Assembly: GCA_934148015.1 (NCBI GenBank)
Contig: CAKPCU010000004.1
Coordinates: forward strand, 11,551 to 75,550
From: an uncultured Bacilli bacterium
GTDB taxonomy: Bacteria; Bacillota_I; Bacilli_A; RF39; UBA660
Direction: 5' to 3'
Length of the DNA: 64,000 nt
The notes beneath the pieces are model-generated. The model did not search any database, had not been told where the DNA came from, and saw nothing but the letters and a program-made list of their open reading frames with translations. Both the position numbers and the translations under genes were made by a program. This document shows, piece after piece, positions 54,692 to 63,953 of the stretch (position 1 is the first letter of the stretch; each line of letters begins with the position of its first letter).

Positions 54692-55901
54692 TGGTAGAAA
54701 AAAAGTAGAATTACTTGCACCAGCTGGAAGCTTAGAAAAGCTTAGATGGGCTATTTTATATGGTGCAGATGCAGTATATATTGGAGGATTAAATTATAGT
54801 TTAAGGGCTAATGCTAAGAATTTTTCTTTAGATGAAATAAAAGAGGGAGTATCTTTTGCTCATGAAAATAATTGTAAGGTATATGTAACTATTAATATAG
54901 TATTTCATAATGAAGATACTAAAGATTTATTATCTTACTTAAAACAGTTAGAGAAAATAGAAGTTGATGCAATAATAATTAGTGATCCTTTAGTAATAGA
55001 TTTAGTTAAAAAGAATAATATTAAATTAGCACTTCACTTAAGTACTCAAGCTTCAGTACTTAATAAAGATGCTCTTAAGTATTATGAAAAATTAGGGGTA
55101 GAAAGAATTGTTTTGGCAAGAGAGTGTTCTAAAGCTGATATAGAAGATATAATTAAAAATACTAATATGGAAATAGAATGTTTTATGCATGGTGCTATGT
55201 GTACTAATATATCTGGTAGATGTGTTTTATCTAATTATTTTACTAATCGTGATGCTAATAGAGGTGGATGCTGTCAGGTATGTAGATTTAACTTTAATTT
55301 ATATGATAAAGATAAGAATAAATTATCGGTAGAAGATAACTTTTCTATAGCACCTAAAGATTTGTCTTTAGTAGAATATTTAAGTGATATGATAGATATT
55401 GGTGTTAAGTCTTTTAAGTTGGAAGGTAGAATGCGTTCTATATATTATATTGCAACTGTAGTTAGTACTTATAGAAGATTAATTGATATGTATTTATCTG
55501 GTAAAATAGATGATAAGTATGTAAAAAAAGCAATAAAAATCTTATATAGATGTTGTAATAGAAGTGTTGCACCTCAGTTTTATGAAAAAGAAGCAGGTAA
55601 AAATGAACAGTATTATATTGGAAGACAAGAAGATTCTAATCAAGACTTTTTAGGTGTTGTTATATGGTATGATAAATATTTAAAACAAGCTGTTATAGAG
55701 CAAAGAAACTTTTTTAAAGTTGGAGATAAGGTTACGATTTTTGGTCACAATATAGAAGATTATTCATTTAATATTAATGAAATACTTGATGAAAATGGTG
55801 TATTAATTGATGCTGCAAGGCATCCAAGAGAATTTGTTAGAATAAATTGTGAAAGACCAGTTCCTATGAATTCAATTATGCGTGTCAACTTTTTAGATTG
55901 A
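54681..55901 (+). CDS. trhP2: U32-family tRNA hydroxylation protein TrhP2 (YrrO-like)
   Basis: KVELLAPAGSLEKLRWAILYGADAVYIGG and the U32 signature ECFMHGAMCTNISGRCVLSNYFTNRDANRGGCCQVCR are complete; the cysteines in the latter bind an iron-sulfur cluster in this family. 406 residues, with the C-terminal domain. It hydroxylates U34 in tRNAs read by U-ending anticodons, with TrhP1. The stop is TGA, showing the standard code. RBS AAGGTGA. Confidence 0.94.
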   Translation: MMNNGRKKVELLAPAGSLEKLRWAILYGADAVYIGGLNYSLRANAKNFSLDEIKEGVSFAHENNCKVYVTINIVFHNEDTKDLLSYLKQLEKIEVDAIIISDPLVIDLVKKNNIKLALHLSTQASVLNKDALKYYEKLGVERIVLARECSKADIEDIIKNTNMEIECFMHGAMCTNISGRCVLSNYFTNRDANRGGCCQVCRFNFNLYDKDKNKLSVEDNFSIAPKDLSLVEYLSDMIDIGVKSFKLEGRMRSIYYIATVVSTYRRLIDMYLSGKIDDKYVKKAIKILYRCCNRSVAPQFYEKEAGKNEQYYIGRQEDSNQDFLGVVIWYDKYLKQAVIEQRNFFKVGDKVTIFGHNIEDYSFNINEILDENGVLIDAARHPREFVRINCERPVPMNSIMRVNFLD

Positions 55902-55926
55902 CAAAACTAAATTTTTGTAGTATTAT
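55898..55926 (+). promoter_or_regulatory. Promoter of greA
   Basis: TTGACA at 55898-55903, beginning inside the trhP2 stop codon region, 17 bases, TATTAT at 55921-55926. Confidence 0.78.
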
Positions 55927-55958
55927 TATAACCAGTTCAATTTACGAGGTGATTTAAT

Positions 55959-56429
55959 ATGAAAAAAGATCTTAAAGAAATATATTTAACTAGTGAAGGT
56001 TTTTTAAAGTTAGAGGAAGAATTAAATGAAGCTAAAACAGTTAAACGTCCTCAAATAATTAAAGACCTTAAAGAAGCTAGAGCACAAGGCGATTTATCTG
56101 AAAATGCTGAATATTCAGCTGCAAGAGATGCACAAGGTAAATTAGAAGCTAGAATAAAAGAAATAGAATATACTTTAGAGCATGCAACTATTATAGAAAA
56201 TAATAATGATGGTAAGGTAAAAGTTGGTTCTGTTGTTACTATTTTATATGATGATGAGGAGGAAGAAGAATATTCTATAGTAGGGACTAATGAAGCAGAT
56301 CCTTTTGAAAATAAAATTTCTAATGAATCTCCTATAGCAGTAGCGGTAATGGGAAGAAAAGAAGGGGATACTGTTTTAGTAGAAAGCCCTAATGGAAGTT
56401 TTTCTGTTAAGATAGTTAAGGTAGCATAA
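55959..56429 (+). CDS. greA: Transcription elongation factor GreA
   Basis: The N-terminal coiled coil (YLTSEGFLKLEEELNEAKTVKRPQIIKDLKEARAQGDLSENAEYSAARDAQ) with the acidic tip and the FKBP-like C-terminal domain are standard. GreA rescues backtracked RNA polymerase by stimulating transcript cleavage. 156 residues. It follows the trhP genes as in B. subtilis, but has its own promoter. Confidence 0.97.
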   Translation: MKKDLKEIYLTSEGFLKLEEELNEAKTVKRPQIIKDLKEARAQGDLSENAEYSAARDAQGKLEARIKEIEYTLEHATIIENNNDGKVKVGSVVTILYDDEEEEEYSIVGTNEADPFENKISNESPIAVAVMGRKEGDTVLVESPNGSFSVKIVKVA

Positions 56430-56446
56430 CTTTTTGCTATCTTTTT
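56418..56446 (+). terminator. Terminator after greA
   Basis: A nine-pair stem with one wobble (56418-56426 with 56435-56443), eight-base loop and T run, overlapping the end of greA. Confidence 0.75.
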
Positions 56447-56473
56447 AAATACACATCTATATTAAATTAATAC

Positions 56474-56502
56474 TTGTAAAAGAACTTTAAATAAGTTATA
56501 AT
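56474..56502 (+). promoter_or_regulatory. Promoter of tig
   Basis: TTGTAA at 56474-56479, 17 bases, TATAAT at 56497-56502, 25 bases before the ATG. Confidence 0.7.
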
Positions 56503-56527
56503 ACTAATGTTTTAGGAGGAATTAATA

Positions 56528-57793
56528 ATGGAAGAAAAGAAAGCTAAAAACATCCATGAAGTAACTGTTACAATAGATGGTGATGAATGGAAAAAGAAAT
56601 TAGATGAAACATTTAAGAAAGTAATTAAAACTGTTAAAATTGATGGCTTTAGACCTGGTAAAGCTCCAAGAGATGTTTATGAGAAAAAATATGGTAAGCA
56701 AGCTTTAGTTGTAGAAGCTGTTGATTCTTACATGAATGAAGCTTATAAAAAGGCACTAGATGATTTTAAAGGAGATATAAATGAAATTATTATGCAACCT
56801 TCTGTTAGTTTAGATAAAGCAGATACAGATGGTGTAACTTATAAGTTTATATTTACTACTAAACCAGAGATTAAGTTTAACAAATATACTGATTTAAAAG
56901 TTAAAAAACCAAGTGTTAAGGTAACTGATAAAGACGTTGAAGAAGAAATAGAAAAGTTAAAGAAAGAATATGCTGATTTATCTGTAAAAGACGGAAAAAT
57001 AGAAAAAGGTGATACAGCTGTTATCGACTTTGAAGGTTTTGATGGAGATAAAGCTTTTGAAGGTGGTAAGGGTGAAAATTACTCTCTTGAAATAGGCAGT
57101 AATTCATTTATACCAGGTTTTGAAGATGCACTAATTGGTCTTAAAGCCGGTGATAAAAAGGATGTAAAAGTTACATTCCCTAAAGATTATCATGCTGAAG
57201 AATTAAAGGGTAAACCTGTTACATTTAAAGTTTTAGTTCATGAAGTTAAAACTAAAGTATATCCAGAATTAAATGAAGAGTTCTTTAAAGATTTAGGATT
57301 AGATGATGTAAAAACATTAGATGATTTAAAAAAGACTATTAAAGATACTATGACTAGTAGCAAAGAATTTGAAGCAGAAAATAAATATGTTGATGATTTA
57401 TTTGAAGCACTTCTTAAAGAAACTAGTGTTGAAGTTCCTCATGAATTAGTTCATGAAGAAATAGATAGAATGATAAAACAATATGAAGAAAGATTAAAGA
57501 TGCAAGGTGTTACATTAGACCAATTCTTTAAGTTTACTAATTCAAATATTGAAGCTTTAGAAGCTCAAATGCATGAAGAAGCAGAAAAAAGAGTTAAATT
57601 GCGTTTTGCAATCGATGAAATAATTAAATTAGAAAAGATTAGCGTAACTGATGAAGAAGCAGAAAAAGATGCTATAGAAAAGGCTAAAAAACATAATATG
57701 GATAAAGATGAATATGTTAAAGCTTTTGGTGGATTAGATATGCTTAAATATGATTTAATGGTTAGTAAGGTAATTGAGATAATCAAGAAATAA
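56528..57793 (+). CDS. tig: Trigger factor
   Basis: Ribosome-associated chaperone of 421 residues. It has the N-terminal ribosome-binding domain with the signature loop GFRPGKAPRDVYEKKYG, the FKBP-like prolyl isomerase domain (GDTAVIDFEGFDGDKAFEGGKGENYSLEIGSNSFIPGFEDALIG), and the helical C-terminal domain. RBS AGGAGGA. In B. subtilis clpX follows tig; here an unknown gene does. Confidence 0.96.
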   Translation: MEEKKAKNIHEVTVTIDGDEWKKKLDETFKKVIKTVKIDGFRPGKAPRDVYEKKYGKQALVVEAVDSYMNEAYKKALDDFKGDINEIIMQPSVSLDKADTDGVTYKFIFTTKPEIKFNKYTDLKVKKPSVKVTDKDVEEEIEKLKKEYADLSVKDGKIEKGDTAVIDFEGFDGDKAFEGGKGENYSLEIGSNSFIPGFEDALIGLKAGDKKDVKVTFPKDYHAEELKGKPVTFKVLVHEVKTKVYPELNEEFFKDLGLDDVKTLDDLKKTIKDTMTSSKEFEAENKYVDDLFEALLKETSVEVPHELVHEEIDRMIKQYEERLKMQGVTLDQFFKFTNSNIEALEAQMHEEAEKRVKLRFAIDEIIKLEKISVTDEEAEKDAIEKAKKHNMDKDEYVKAFGGLDMLKYDLMVSKVIEIIKK

Positions 57794-57813
57794 CATCATT
57801 TTGATGTTTTTTT
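57792..57813 (+). terminator. Terminator after tig
   Basis: A seven-base stem AACATCA/TGATGTT with a three-base loop, followed by T residues. Confidence 0.72.
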
Positions 57814-57865
57814 CTTGCATTTTTTCTTATTCAATGGTAGCATATAAACCTAATAGAGGTGTCTT

Positions 57866-58570
57866 ATGAAAAATAACTGGTTAAAGATAATTAATTTTGA
57901 TAATAGTTTTAATTATTCATATGATAATTTAGCTATTGTACTTGATTTTTTCTTTAGAGATTTCATCTTTGTAGGATATGATAAAGATAATATTGTTGTA
58001 AGAAATATTTATTCTAATAAAGAATTTTTAGTAAAAAGAAATAATGATTTAAGAATTAAAGCTTCATTTAAAGATGCTGATGGTAAAAGAATAATAAATA
58101 GAAATCTTAAATTATATAGATATAATTATAAAGATATATCATTTAATCAAATGGGATTACAATTATTTTATAAAGATTCTGATAAGCTTAAACTTGATAA
58201 AACAACAATAAATTTAACCAAAAATAGAATGTGTTTGTGGGATTTACAAGTTGCTACTTTAGATCAAATAAAAAGAAAATCATCTTTGTCTGTCCATTCA
58301 GATATGTTTATTGATTATGATATAAATGCTAAATATAGATATCCTGATTTATCTTTCGGTTTAAATATATTTAGAAATAATAAAAATACAATTAAAAGCG
58401 AAGGATATTATAATGATGGAACTACATGTTTTGATGGATATAAAGTTATTAATAATACCATTCCTATAACAGAGTTAGCTATTAGTGGTATGAATAATTT
58501 ATATGAACATAAAAAGCATTTATTAGAGAGGAAAAGTGTTAATAAAACAAATAAAATTGGCTTTGTATAA
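57866..58570 (+). CDS. Hypothetical protein between tig and lon
   Basis: A 234-residue soluble protein I do not recognise. It is basic and Asn/Tyr-rich, with beta-like segments at the start (FVGYDKDNIVVRNIYSNKEFLVKRN) and polar helices later. No membrane segment, signal peptide or Cys motif is visible. RBS AGAGGTG before ATG 57866. It occupies the place of clpX in the Bacillus order. Its end is followed by 126 bases containing the lon promoter. Confidence 0.7.
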   Translation: MKNNWLKIINFDNSFNYSYDNLAIVLDFFFRDFIFVGYDKDNIVVRNIYSNKEFLVKRNNDLRIKASFKDADGKRIINRNLKLYRYNYKDISFNQMGLQLFYKDSDKLKLDKTTINLTKNRMCLWDLQVATLDQIKRKSSLSVHSDMFIDYDINAKYRYPDLSFGLNIFRNNKNTIKSEGYYNDGTTCFDGYKVINNTIPITELAISGMNNLYEHKKHLLERKSVNKTNKIGFV

Positions 58571-58630
58571 ACTACTTTTTTAAATGTAAAAATTTTCCAA
58601 AAATTACTTAAATTAAATTTCTTAAATTTC

Positions 58631-58658
58631 TTGACTTTTAAGATACATAGTTTATAAT
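58631..58658 (+). promoter_or_regulatory. Promoter of lon
   Basis: TTGACT at 58631-58636, 16 bases, TATAAT at 58653-58658, 38 bases before the ATG. Several AAATTTCTTAAATTT-like repeats lie just upstream at about 58608-58630. Confidence 0.7.
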
Positions 58659-58696
58659 AAAAGATAAATTTTGTTAATTGCATATGGAGGTTTTTT

Positions 58697-61033
58697 ATGA
58701 ATAAAACAGATTTACCAGTAATACTATTAAGAGGAATTGTTGTGCTTCCTTACGCAGAGTTAAAAATAGATTTAATGGATGAACTTGATACAAAGATAAT
58801 AGAACTTGCAAATGAAAATCATGATGGTTTAGTTATACTAATATCACCTAGAGATTTTTCAGATGAAAGTGTTCAAATAGATAAATTACCAAGACTTGGA
58901 GTAGTTGGAAAAGTAACCAAAAAAACTGTTTTGCCTAATGGTTGTATAAGAGTTACCATAGAAGGAATTAAAAGGGCTAAAATAGATTCTTATATGCAAT
59001 ATAAAGGAGTAGATGATGTATTTGCATGCAAAGTATCTAGTCCAACTAAATATGCAATAGATAAAAGTGATGAAGAAATATTAGTTAGAAAATTAAAAAG
59101 AGAATTAGAAAACTATATTAATAAAGTTCCTTATGCATCAAATAGTATATTATCTAGTATTGTAAATATTGACGGAGTAAGTAAATTAGCAGATGTTATT
59201 GCAAATTATATGCCATCTACTTTTGAAAGAAAACATGAATTTTTAGAAACTATTAATCCTCATACTAGGGTTATGATGTGTTTAGAAGATATACAAAAAG
59301 AATTAGATGTATTTGAAATAGAAAAATCAATAGATAAAAAACTTAAAACAGAACTTGATAAAAATCAAAAAGAATTTATTTTAAGAGAGAAAATAAGATT
59401 AATTAAAGAAGAATTAGGAGATGTTTCTTCTAAAGATGATGATGCAGAAGAAATAAGAAATAAAATTGCTAAATTAAAGGCTCCAAGTAACATTATAGAA
59501 AAGTTAAATAAAGAATTGAAAAAATATGAGTCAACTCCATCAGCTTCTCCTGAAGTTGGTATAATCAGAAATTACATTGATGTTTTACTTAGTCTTCCTT
59601 GGAATAAATATACAAAAGATAATACTAACTTAAATGAAGTTAAGGAAAAATTAGATGAAAGTCATTATGGATTAGAGGATATAAAAGAAAGAATTATAGA
59701 ATACTTAGCTGTTAAGAAAAGAAGTGTATCTAATAAATCTCCTATTATCTGTTTAGTAGGTCCTCCAGGTGTTGGTAAAACATCACTTGCATCTTCTATT
59801 GCAAATGCGATTAATAGAAAATTTGTTAAAATATCAGTAGGTGGAGTAAATGATCCAGCTGAAATAATAGGACACAGAAGAACTTATATGGGAGCTAATC
59901 CAGGTAGAATTATTAATGCACTTAAAAAGTGTGGTTCTAATAATCCTGTATTCTTAATAGATGAAGTAGATAAGATGACAAAGGATATTAAAGGTGATCC
60001 TGCAAGTAGTTTGCTTGAAGTATTAGACCCACAGCAAAATAATAAGTTCTATGATAACTATGTTGAAGAAGCATATGACTTATCTAAAATTATGTTTATA
60101 TTAACAGCAAATTATGAAGAACAAATTCCATCAGAGTTAAGAGATAGATTAGAAATCATTAATTTATCTAGTTATACTGAATATGAAAAGTTATTTATTG
60201 CAAAAGAACATTTAATTAAACTTTGCTTGCAAGATTATAAGTTAACTTCTGATAATATTAAATTTAGTAATGAAATAATATTAAAAATAATTAGAAATTA
60301 TACTAAAGAAGCAGGCGTAAGAGAATTAGATAGAGTAATTAATAAGATAATTAGAAGATATGTTAAAGATATGTTAAGTAAGAACTTAGATACTATAAAT
60401 ACTAAAGTAACTGATAAAAAGTTAGAAGAGTATTTAGGAAAGATAAAGTATGAAGATAGTAGTATTTTAGATACTCCATCTTATGGTGTTGTAAATGGAC
60501 TTGCTTATACTAAGTTTGGTGGTGAAGTGCTTCCAATAGAAGTTGTAACATATGAATCTAAAGAAAAATTTATTGCAACTGGTAATTTAGGTGATGTTAT
60601 GATGGAAAGTACAAAAATAGCACTTGGTCATATAAAAAGTCATGCTAAAGATTATAAAGTGGATTTAGAAGCTTTAGATAAGGTTTGTATACATATAAAT
60701 GCACTTGATGCTGCTGTACCTAAAGATGGCCCATCAGCAGGATGTGCTCTTGTAACTGCAATTATAAGTTCTGTAACAAAAAGATGTGTAGATAAGACCT
60801 ATGCTATGACAGGAGAAATATCATTAACTGGTAAGGTTCTTCCTATAGGAGGATTAAAAGAAAAGTCTATAGGAGCTTATAGATCTGGTGTTAAAACTAT
60901 ATTTATACCAAAGAAAAATGAACATGACGTATCAGACATACCAAAAGAAGTAAGAGATAATATAAATATTATACTAGTTGATGATTATAAAGAAATATAT
61001 GATGTAATATTTAAAAAAAGTAAGAAAAGCTAA
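58697..61033 (+). CDS. lon: ATP-dependent protease LonA
   Basis: The N-terminal substrate-binding domain (LPVILLRGIVVLPYAEL), the AAA+ domain (GPPGVGKTSLASSIA, FLIDEVDKM) and the Ser-Lys protease domain (PKDGPSAGCALVTA with the catalytic Ser) are complete over 778 residues. Lon degrades damaged and regulatory proteins. It precedes spoVID, a neighbour order also seen in B. subtilis, where the lon genes and spoVID lie in the same region. RBS GGAGG. Confidence 0.97.
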   Translation: MNKTDLPVILLRGIVVLPYAELKIDLMDELDTKIIELANENHDGLVILISPRDFSDESVQIDKLPRLGVVGKVTKKTVLPNGCIRVTIEGIKRAKIDSYMQYKGVDDVFACKVSSPTKYAIDKSDEEILVRKLKRELENYINKVPYASNSILSSIVNIDGVSKLADVIANYMPSTFERKHEFLETINPHTRVMMCLEDIQKELDVFEIEKSIDKKLKTELDKNQKEFILREKIRLIKEELGDVSSKDDDAEEIRNKIAKLKAPSNIIEKLNKELKKYESTPSASPEVGIIRNYIDVLLSLPWNKYTKDNTNLNEVKEKLDESHYGLEDIKERIIEYLAVKKRSVSNKSPIICLVGPPGVGKTSLASSIANAINRKFVKISVGGVNDPAEIIGHRRTYMGANPGRIINALKKCGSNNPVFLIDEVDKMTKDIKGDPASSLLEVLDPQQNNKFYDNYVEEAYDLSKIMFILTANYEEQIPSELRDRLEIINLSSYTEYEKLFIAKEHLIKLCLQDYKLTSDNIKFSNEIILKIIRNYTKEAGVRELDRVINKIIRRYVKDMLSKNLDTINTKVTDKKLEEYLGKIKYEDSSILDTPSYGVVNGLAYTKFGGEVLPIEVVTYESKEKFIATGNLGDVMMESTKIALGHIKSHAKDYKVDLEALDKVCIHINALDAAVPKDGPSAGCALVTAIISSVTKRCVDKTYAMTGEISLTGKVLPIGGLKEKSIGAYRSGVKTIFIPKKNEHDVSDIPKEVRDNINIILVDDYKEIYDVIFKKSKKS

Positions 61034-61052
61034 CATTTTCTCACTTTTTTTT
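61019..61052 (+). terminator. Terminator after lon
   Basis: A ten-base stem with one mismatch (61019-61028 with 61036-61045), seven-base loop and eight T. It separates lon from the sporulation genes that follow. Confidence 0.8.
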
Positions 61053-61083
61053 CATATATATATAACTAGAAAGGATGGTATGT

Positions 61084-61806
61084 ATGAAACAAATAATACC
61101 TTTTGTTAAAGATATTAACTTAAATTCTAATATATTTGAAATCACCTCAATAGCACTTGAACATAATTTAAAAATGGAAAATAATGATTCTATAGTAGGA
61201 GTATTTACAGTAAGTGGTAAATATAAAATAAATGAAATAAGTCTTAATGAAGAATCTTTTGAAAACAATATTAATTTTGATATAACACTTGATGATAAAT
61301 ATGATGCATCTAAAGTAAAAATAGATATAGATGATTTTTATTATGAAATAGTTGATGATGTATATCTTAGGGTACATATTGATGTATTAGTAGATAATTT
61401 AGTTTATGTTAAAAAGCCTTTACTTGAAGAGAAAAAGGAAGAAAAAGTAAATATAGAAGATGTTATACCTAGTATAAAAAAAATAGATGAAAGAAGTTCA
61501 TCTACAAATAATATAGAAGAAGAGGTGATTGATATTAAAGAAGATGTTAAAGATATAGATAATGAAAAAACTGAAGAAAGAGATGAAAACTTTAATAAAG
61601 AAGAAATAGTTAATAATATTAGTTCTAGTTTTTTATCAGAAGAAAACTCTTTTGCAACATATAAAGTTCATATTGTAAGAGAAAGTGAGACTATAGATAC
61701 TATTATAGAAAAATATAATACTACTAAAGAAGAATTGGAAAAATATAATAGTTTAGATAATATAATATTGGGTTCTAAAATAATAGTACCAGTAAGTAAT
61801 GAATAA
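61084..61806 (+). CDS. spoVID: SpoVID-like spore coat assembly protein with LysM domain
   Basis: A 240-residue protein. The N-terminal domain follows the SpoVID pattern: ITSIALEHNLKMENNDSIVGVFTVSGKYKINEISLNEESF, then VKIDIDDFYYEIVDDVYLRVHIDVLVD. An acidic linker of about 80 residues leads to a C-terminal LysM domain (YKVHIVRESETIDTIIEKYNTTKEELEKYNSLDNIILGSKIIVP). SpoVID tethers the coat around the forespore in B. subtilis; this version has a much shorter linker. The start is ATG 61084, with AAAGGATG before it. It is coupled to the YsxE-like gene by an 8-base overlap, as spoVID-ysxE are paired in Bacillus. Confidence 0.85.
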   Translation: MKQIIPFVKDINLNSNIFEITSIALEHNLKMENNDSIVGVFTVSGKYKINEISLNEESFENNINFDITLDDKYDASKVKIDIDDFYYEIVDDVYLRVHIDVLVDNLVYVKKPLLEEKKEEKVNIEDVIPSIKKIDERSSSTNNIEEEVIDIKEDVKDIDNEKTEERDENFNKEEIVNNISSSFLSEENSFATYKVHIVRESETIDTIIEKYNTTKEELEKYNSLDNIILGSKIIVPVSNE

Positions 61807-62722
61807 TTGTTTGATTAAAGAAGTAGTAAGAAATTATTCTAGGGGTATTAAAAAGTGTAAATTATATTCCTCATCTGTTATATATACCGATGATAATGAT
61901 AAAAAATTTGTAGCTAAAGAAAATAGTAACAATATATTAGAAATTTATAATTATTTAAATTCTAGGGGGTTTAATTATTTACCTAAATTAGTTTATCTAA
62001 ATGATAAGGGATATATTTATGAATATGAAGAAAATACTAATATGCCTGATGAACAAAGAATAAGTGATTTAATTAAGATGGATGCATTACTTCATAATAA
62101 AACAGTGTATTATAAAGATACATCTTTAGATGAGATAAAAGAGATGTATGAAAAGTTAAATGAACAAATAAATGATACATTTACATATTATGATAAATTG
62201 TTAAATGAAATTGAACAAAACGTATATATGTCTCCATCTTTTTATATGTTAGCAAGAAACTCATCTAGTATATTTTCATGTCTTAATTTTTGTCATAATT
62301 CTTTAGAAAAATGGTATGAAATAATGAGTAAAAAAAGAAAAAAAAGAGTAGTTCTTCTTCATAATAATTTGGATGTAGATCATATATTAAGATCTGATGA
62401 TAATGTATTAATAAGTTGGAATAAATCATATAGAGATATACCAATATATGATTTCATTAAATTATATAAAGAAAATTATAGCAAATACGATTTTAATGAG
62501 TTATATAAAGAGTATAATAAAAAATTTCCATTATTAGAAGAAGAAAAAATGCTTCTTTTTATACTCCTTTTTATACCTGATAAAATAAAGTTTAATACTA
62601 AAGAGCTATTATCTACTATAGATGTAGGTAAGTTATGTAATTATTTATATATAACAGATAATTTATTTATGGAAAATGAGGCAAAATATTCCAAAGAACA
62701 AGATAAGAATATCAATAAATAA
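61799..62722 (+). CDS. ysxE: YsxE-like (CotS/CotI-family) kinase-fold protein
   Basis: A 307-residue protein of the aminoglycoside phosphotransferase-like fold: a degenerate N lobe, LPKLVYLNDKGYIYEYEEN as hinge, and VVLLHNNLDVDHILRSDDNVLISWNKSYRDIPIYDFIKLYKEN as catalytic-loop region. The Asp/Asn in the HNNLDVDHIL loop parallel the HGDLHPGNI motif in altered form. YsxE, CotI and CotS are spore-coat-associated members. Pairing with spoVID supports the assignment. Whether it phosphorylates anything is unknown. Confidence 0.78.
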   Translation: MNNCLIKEVVRNYSRGIKKCKLYSSSVIYTDDNDKKFVAKENSNNILEIYNYLNSRGFNYLPKLVYLNDKGYIYEYEENTNMPDEQRISDLIKMDALLHNKTVYYKDTSLDEIKEMYEKLNEQINDTFTYYDKLLNEIEQNVYMSPSFYMLARNSSSIFSCLNFCHNSLEKWYEIMSKKRKKRVVLLHNNLDVDHILRSDDNVLISWNKSYRDIPIYDFIKLYKENYSKYDFNELYKEYNKKFPLLEEEKMLLFILLFIPDKIKFNTKELLSTIDVGKLCNYLYITDNLFMENEAKYSKEQDKNINK

Positions 62723-62851
62723 AAGAAATACCTGAAATCTTGCACATAGTATTAATGTTAATATAGCTTGATAAAATGTTATAAAGCAAAAAGCAATAAC
62801 TAATATTAAATACTTGGCAAGTTTACCTCCAAATAAATTGTTAAAACGCAT
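62663..62851 (-). CDS. Possible small membrane protein, antisense to the ysxE 3' end
   Basis: A 62-residue frame on the minus strand with two strongly hydrophobic segments (LAKYLILVIAFCFITFYQAILTLIL and VFLLFIDILILFFGIFCLIF) and a proper RBS (AAAGGTGAT) before ATG 62851. It overlaps the last 60 bases of ysxE. The unknown is whether such a hydrophobic frame arises by chance in AT-rich DNA; the RBS and the charged MRFNNLFGGK start speak for a gene. Confidence 0.45.
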   Translation of the reverse strand: MRFNNLFGGKLAKYLILVIAFCFITFYQAILTLILCARFQVFLLFIDILILFFGIFCLIFHK

Positions 62852-63101
62852 ATTAATCACCTTTACAGTATTTTATGTAAAAGTTTATTATGTGTGTCGA
62901 ACTATGTCGTACGATTTTTAAAATTGTGAAAATAGTAAAATAACATGCAGAAAATAAAATTCTGCATTTTTTTGTTGTACAAAAATTAATAAATCTGCTA
63001 TAGCAAAAATTAATAATTTGTAAATAAAGGCATGCAGAAAATATCATTTGCATTAAAAATTAAATTAGTATATAGTGCATAACTGGAAAGGACTGATATA
63101 T
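62852..63101. other. Intergenic region at the edge of the accessory segment
   Basis: This 250-base stretch holds a terminator-like hairpin at 62944-62972 (eight-base stem ATGCAGAA/TTCTGCAT, seven T). A second copy of CATGCAGAAAAT lies at 63031-63042, 87 bases after the first at 62944-62955. AAAAATTAATAA is also repeated (near 62985 and 63006). Two short minus-strand frames here lack RBS and are not genes. Confidence 0.6.
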
Positions 63102-63953
63102 ATGAATGAAATAAAGATGTGTACAAGTAAAATGTTTGAAGATATTAAGCATGTGGATGAAAGTGGTAATGAATACTGGTTAGCCCGTGAACTACAAAAA
63201 ACATTAGAATATAAAGAATGGAGAAAATTTTCTGGTGTAATAGATAAAGCAAAGAAATCTTGCTTTAATAGTAATGTTAATTTGTATGACCATTTTGTCT
63301 GTATCGACAAAATGGTAGAAATAGGTTCAGGTGCAAAAAGAAAACAAGACGATTATAAACTATCTAGGTATGCATGTTATTTAATAGCACAAAACGGAGA
63401 TTCAAGAAAAAAAGTAATAGCACTAGCACAAACATATTTTGCAATTCAAACAAGAAAGCAAGAGTTAAGTGAGATAGAATATAACAAATTATCAGAAGAT
63501 GAGAAAAGATTTTATCAAAGGAATTTAACAAGAAAAGGCAATTATTCATTAAATATTGCAGCAAAAAATGCAGGGGTTAAAAACTTTGATAAATTTCATA
63601 ACTTTGGTTATAAAGGATTATATGGAGGAGAAAGTGCAGATGATATTGCAAAAAGAAAAAAGTTAAGATATAGAGAAGAAATATTAGATAATATGGGAAG
63701 TGATGAACTAATTATAAATTTATTTAGAATATCACAAACAGGACAAAAATTAAAAAATGAAAATATAAAAATAGAAAAAGAAGCTAATAAAGCTCATTAT
63801 GAAGTTGGAAGTGAAATTAGAAGTACCATCAAAAGGTTAGGTGGTACAATGCCTGAAAAATTACCAACACCTAAGAAAAGTCTAAAAGAATTAGAAAAAG
63901 ATAAATTTGAAAAACTAGAAAGGAAAAATAAAATATGCAAGAGGCAAAAATAA
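63102..63953 (+). CDS. DinD-like (damage-inducible protein D / BRO-N type) protein
   Basis: The 283-residue protein has FEDIKHVDESGNEYWLARELQKTLEYKEWRKFSGVIDKAKKSC, then DDYKLSRYACYLIAQNGDSRKKVIALAQTYFAIQTRKQE and a C-terminal EVGSEIRSTIKRLGGTMPEKLPTPKKSLKELEK. This is the DinD pattern, often in phage or mobile islands. In E. coli DinD inhibits RecA strand exchange. The start is ATG 63102 with AAAGGAC before it. No convincing LexA box is visible upstream. It overlaps the next, truncated gene by 19 bases. Confidence 0.85.
   Translation: MNEIKMCTSKMFEDIKHVDESGNEYWLARELQKTLEYKEWRKFSGVIDKAKKSCFNSNVNLYDHFVCIDKMVEIGSGAKRKQDDYKLSRYACYLIAQNGDSRKKVIALAQTYFAIQTRKQELSEIEYNKLSEDEKRFYQRNLTRKGNYSLNIAAKNAGVKNFDKFHNFGYKGLYGGESADDIAKRKKLRYREEILDNMGSDELIINLFRISQTGQKLKNENIKIEKEANKAHYEVGSEIRSTIKRLGGTMPEKLPTPKKSLKELEKDKFEKLERKNKICKRQK

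Noticed and set aside
62895..62915. LexA box (CGAACTATG...) upstream of the dinD-like gene
   Set aside because: Only the left half CGAAC matches; the right half TCGTACG does not fit GTTYG, and it lies before a hairpin and far from the gene.
62853..63053. Minus-strand ORF in the intergenic region before dinD
   Set aside because: No RBS, odd composition, and it runs through a hairpin terminator; likely a chance frame in AT-rich DNA.
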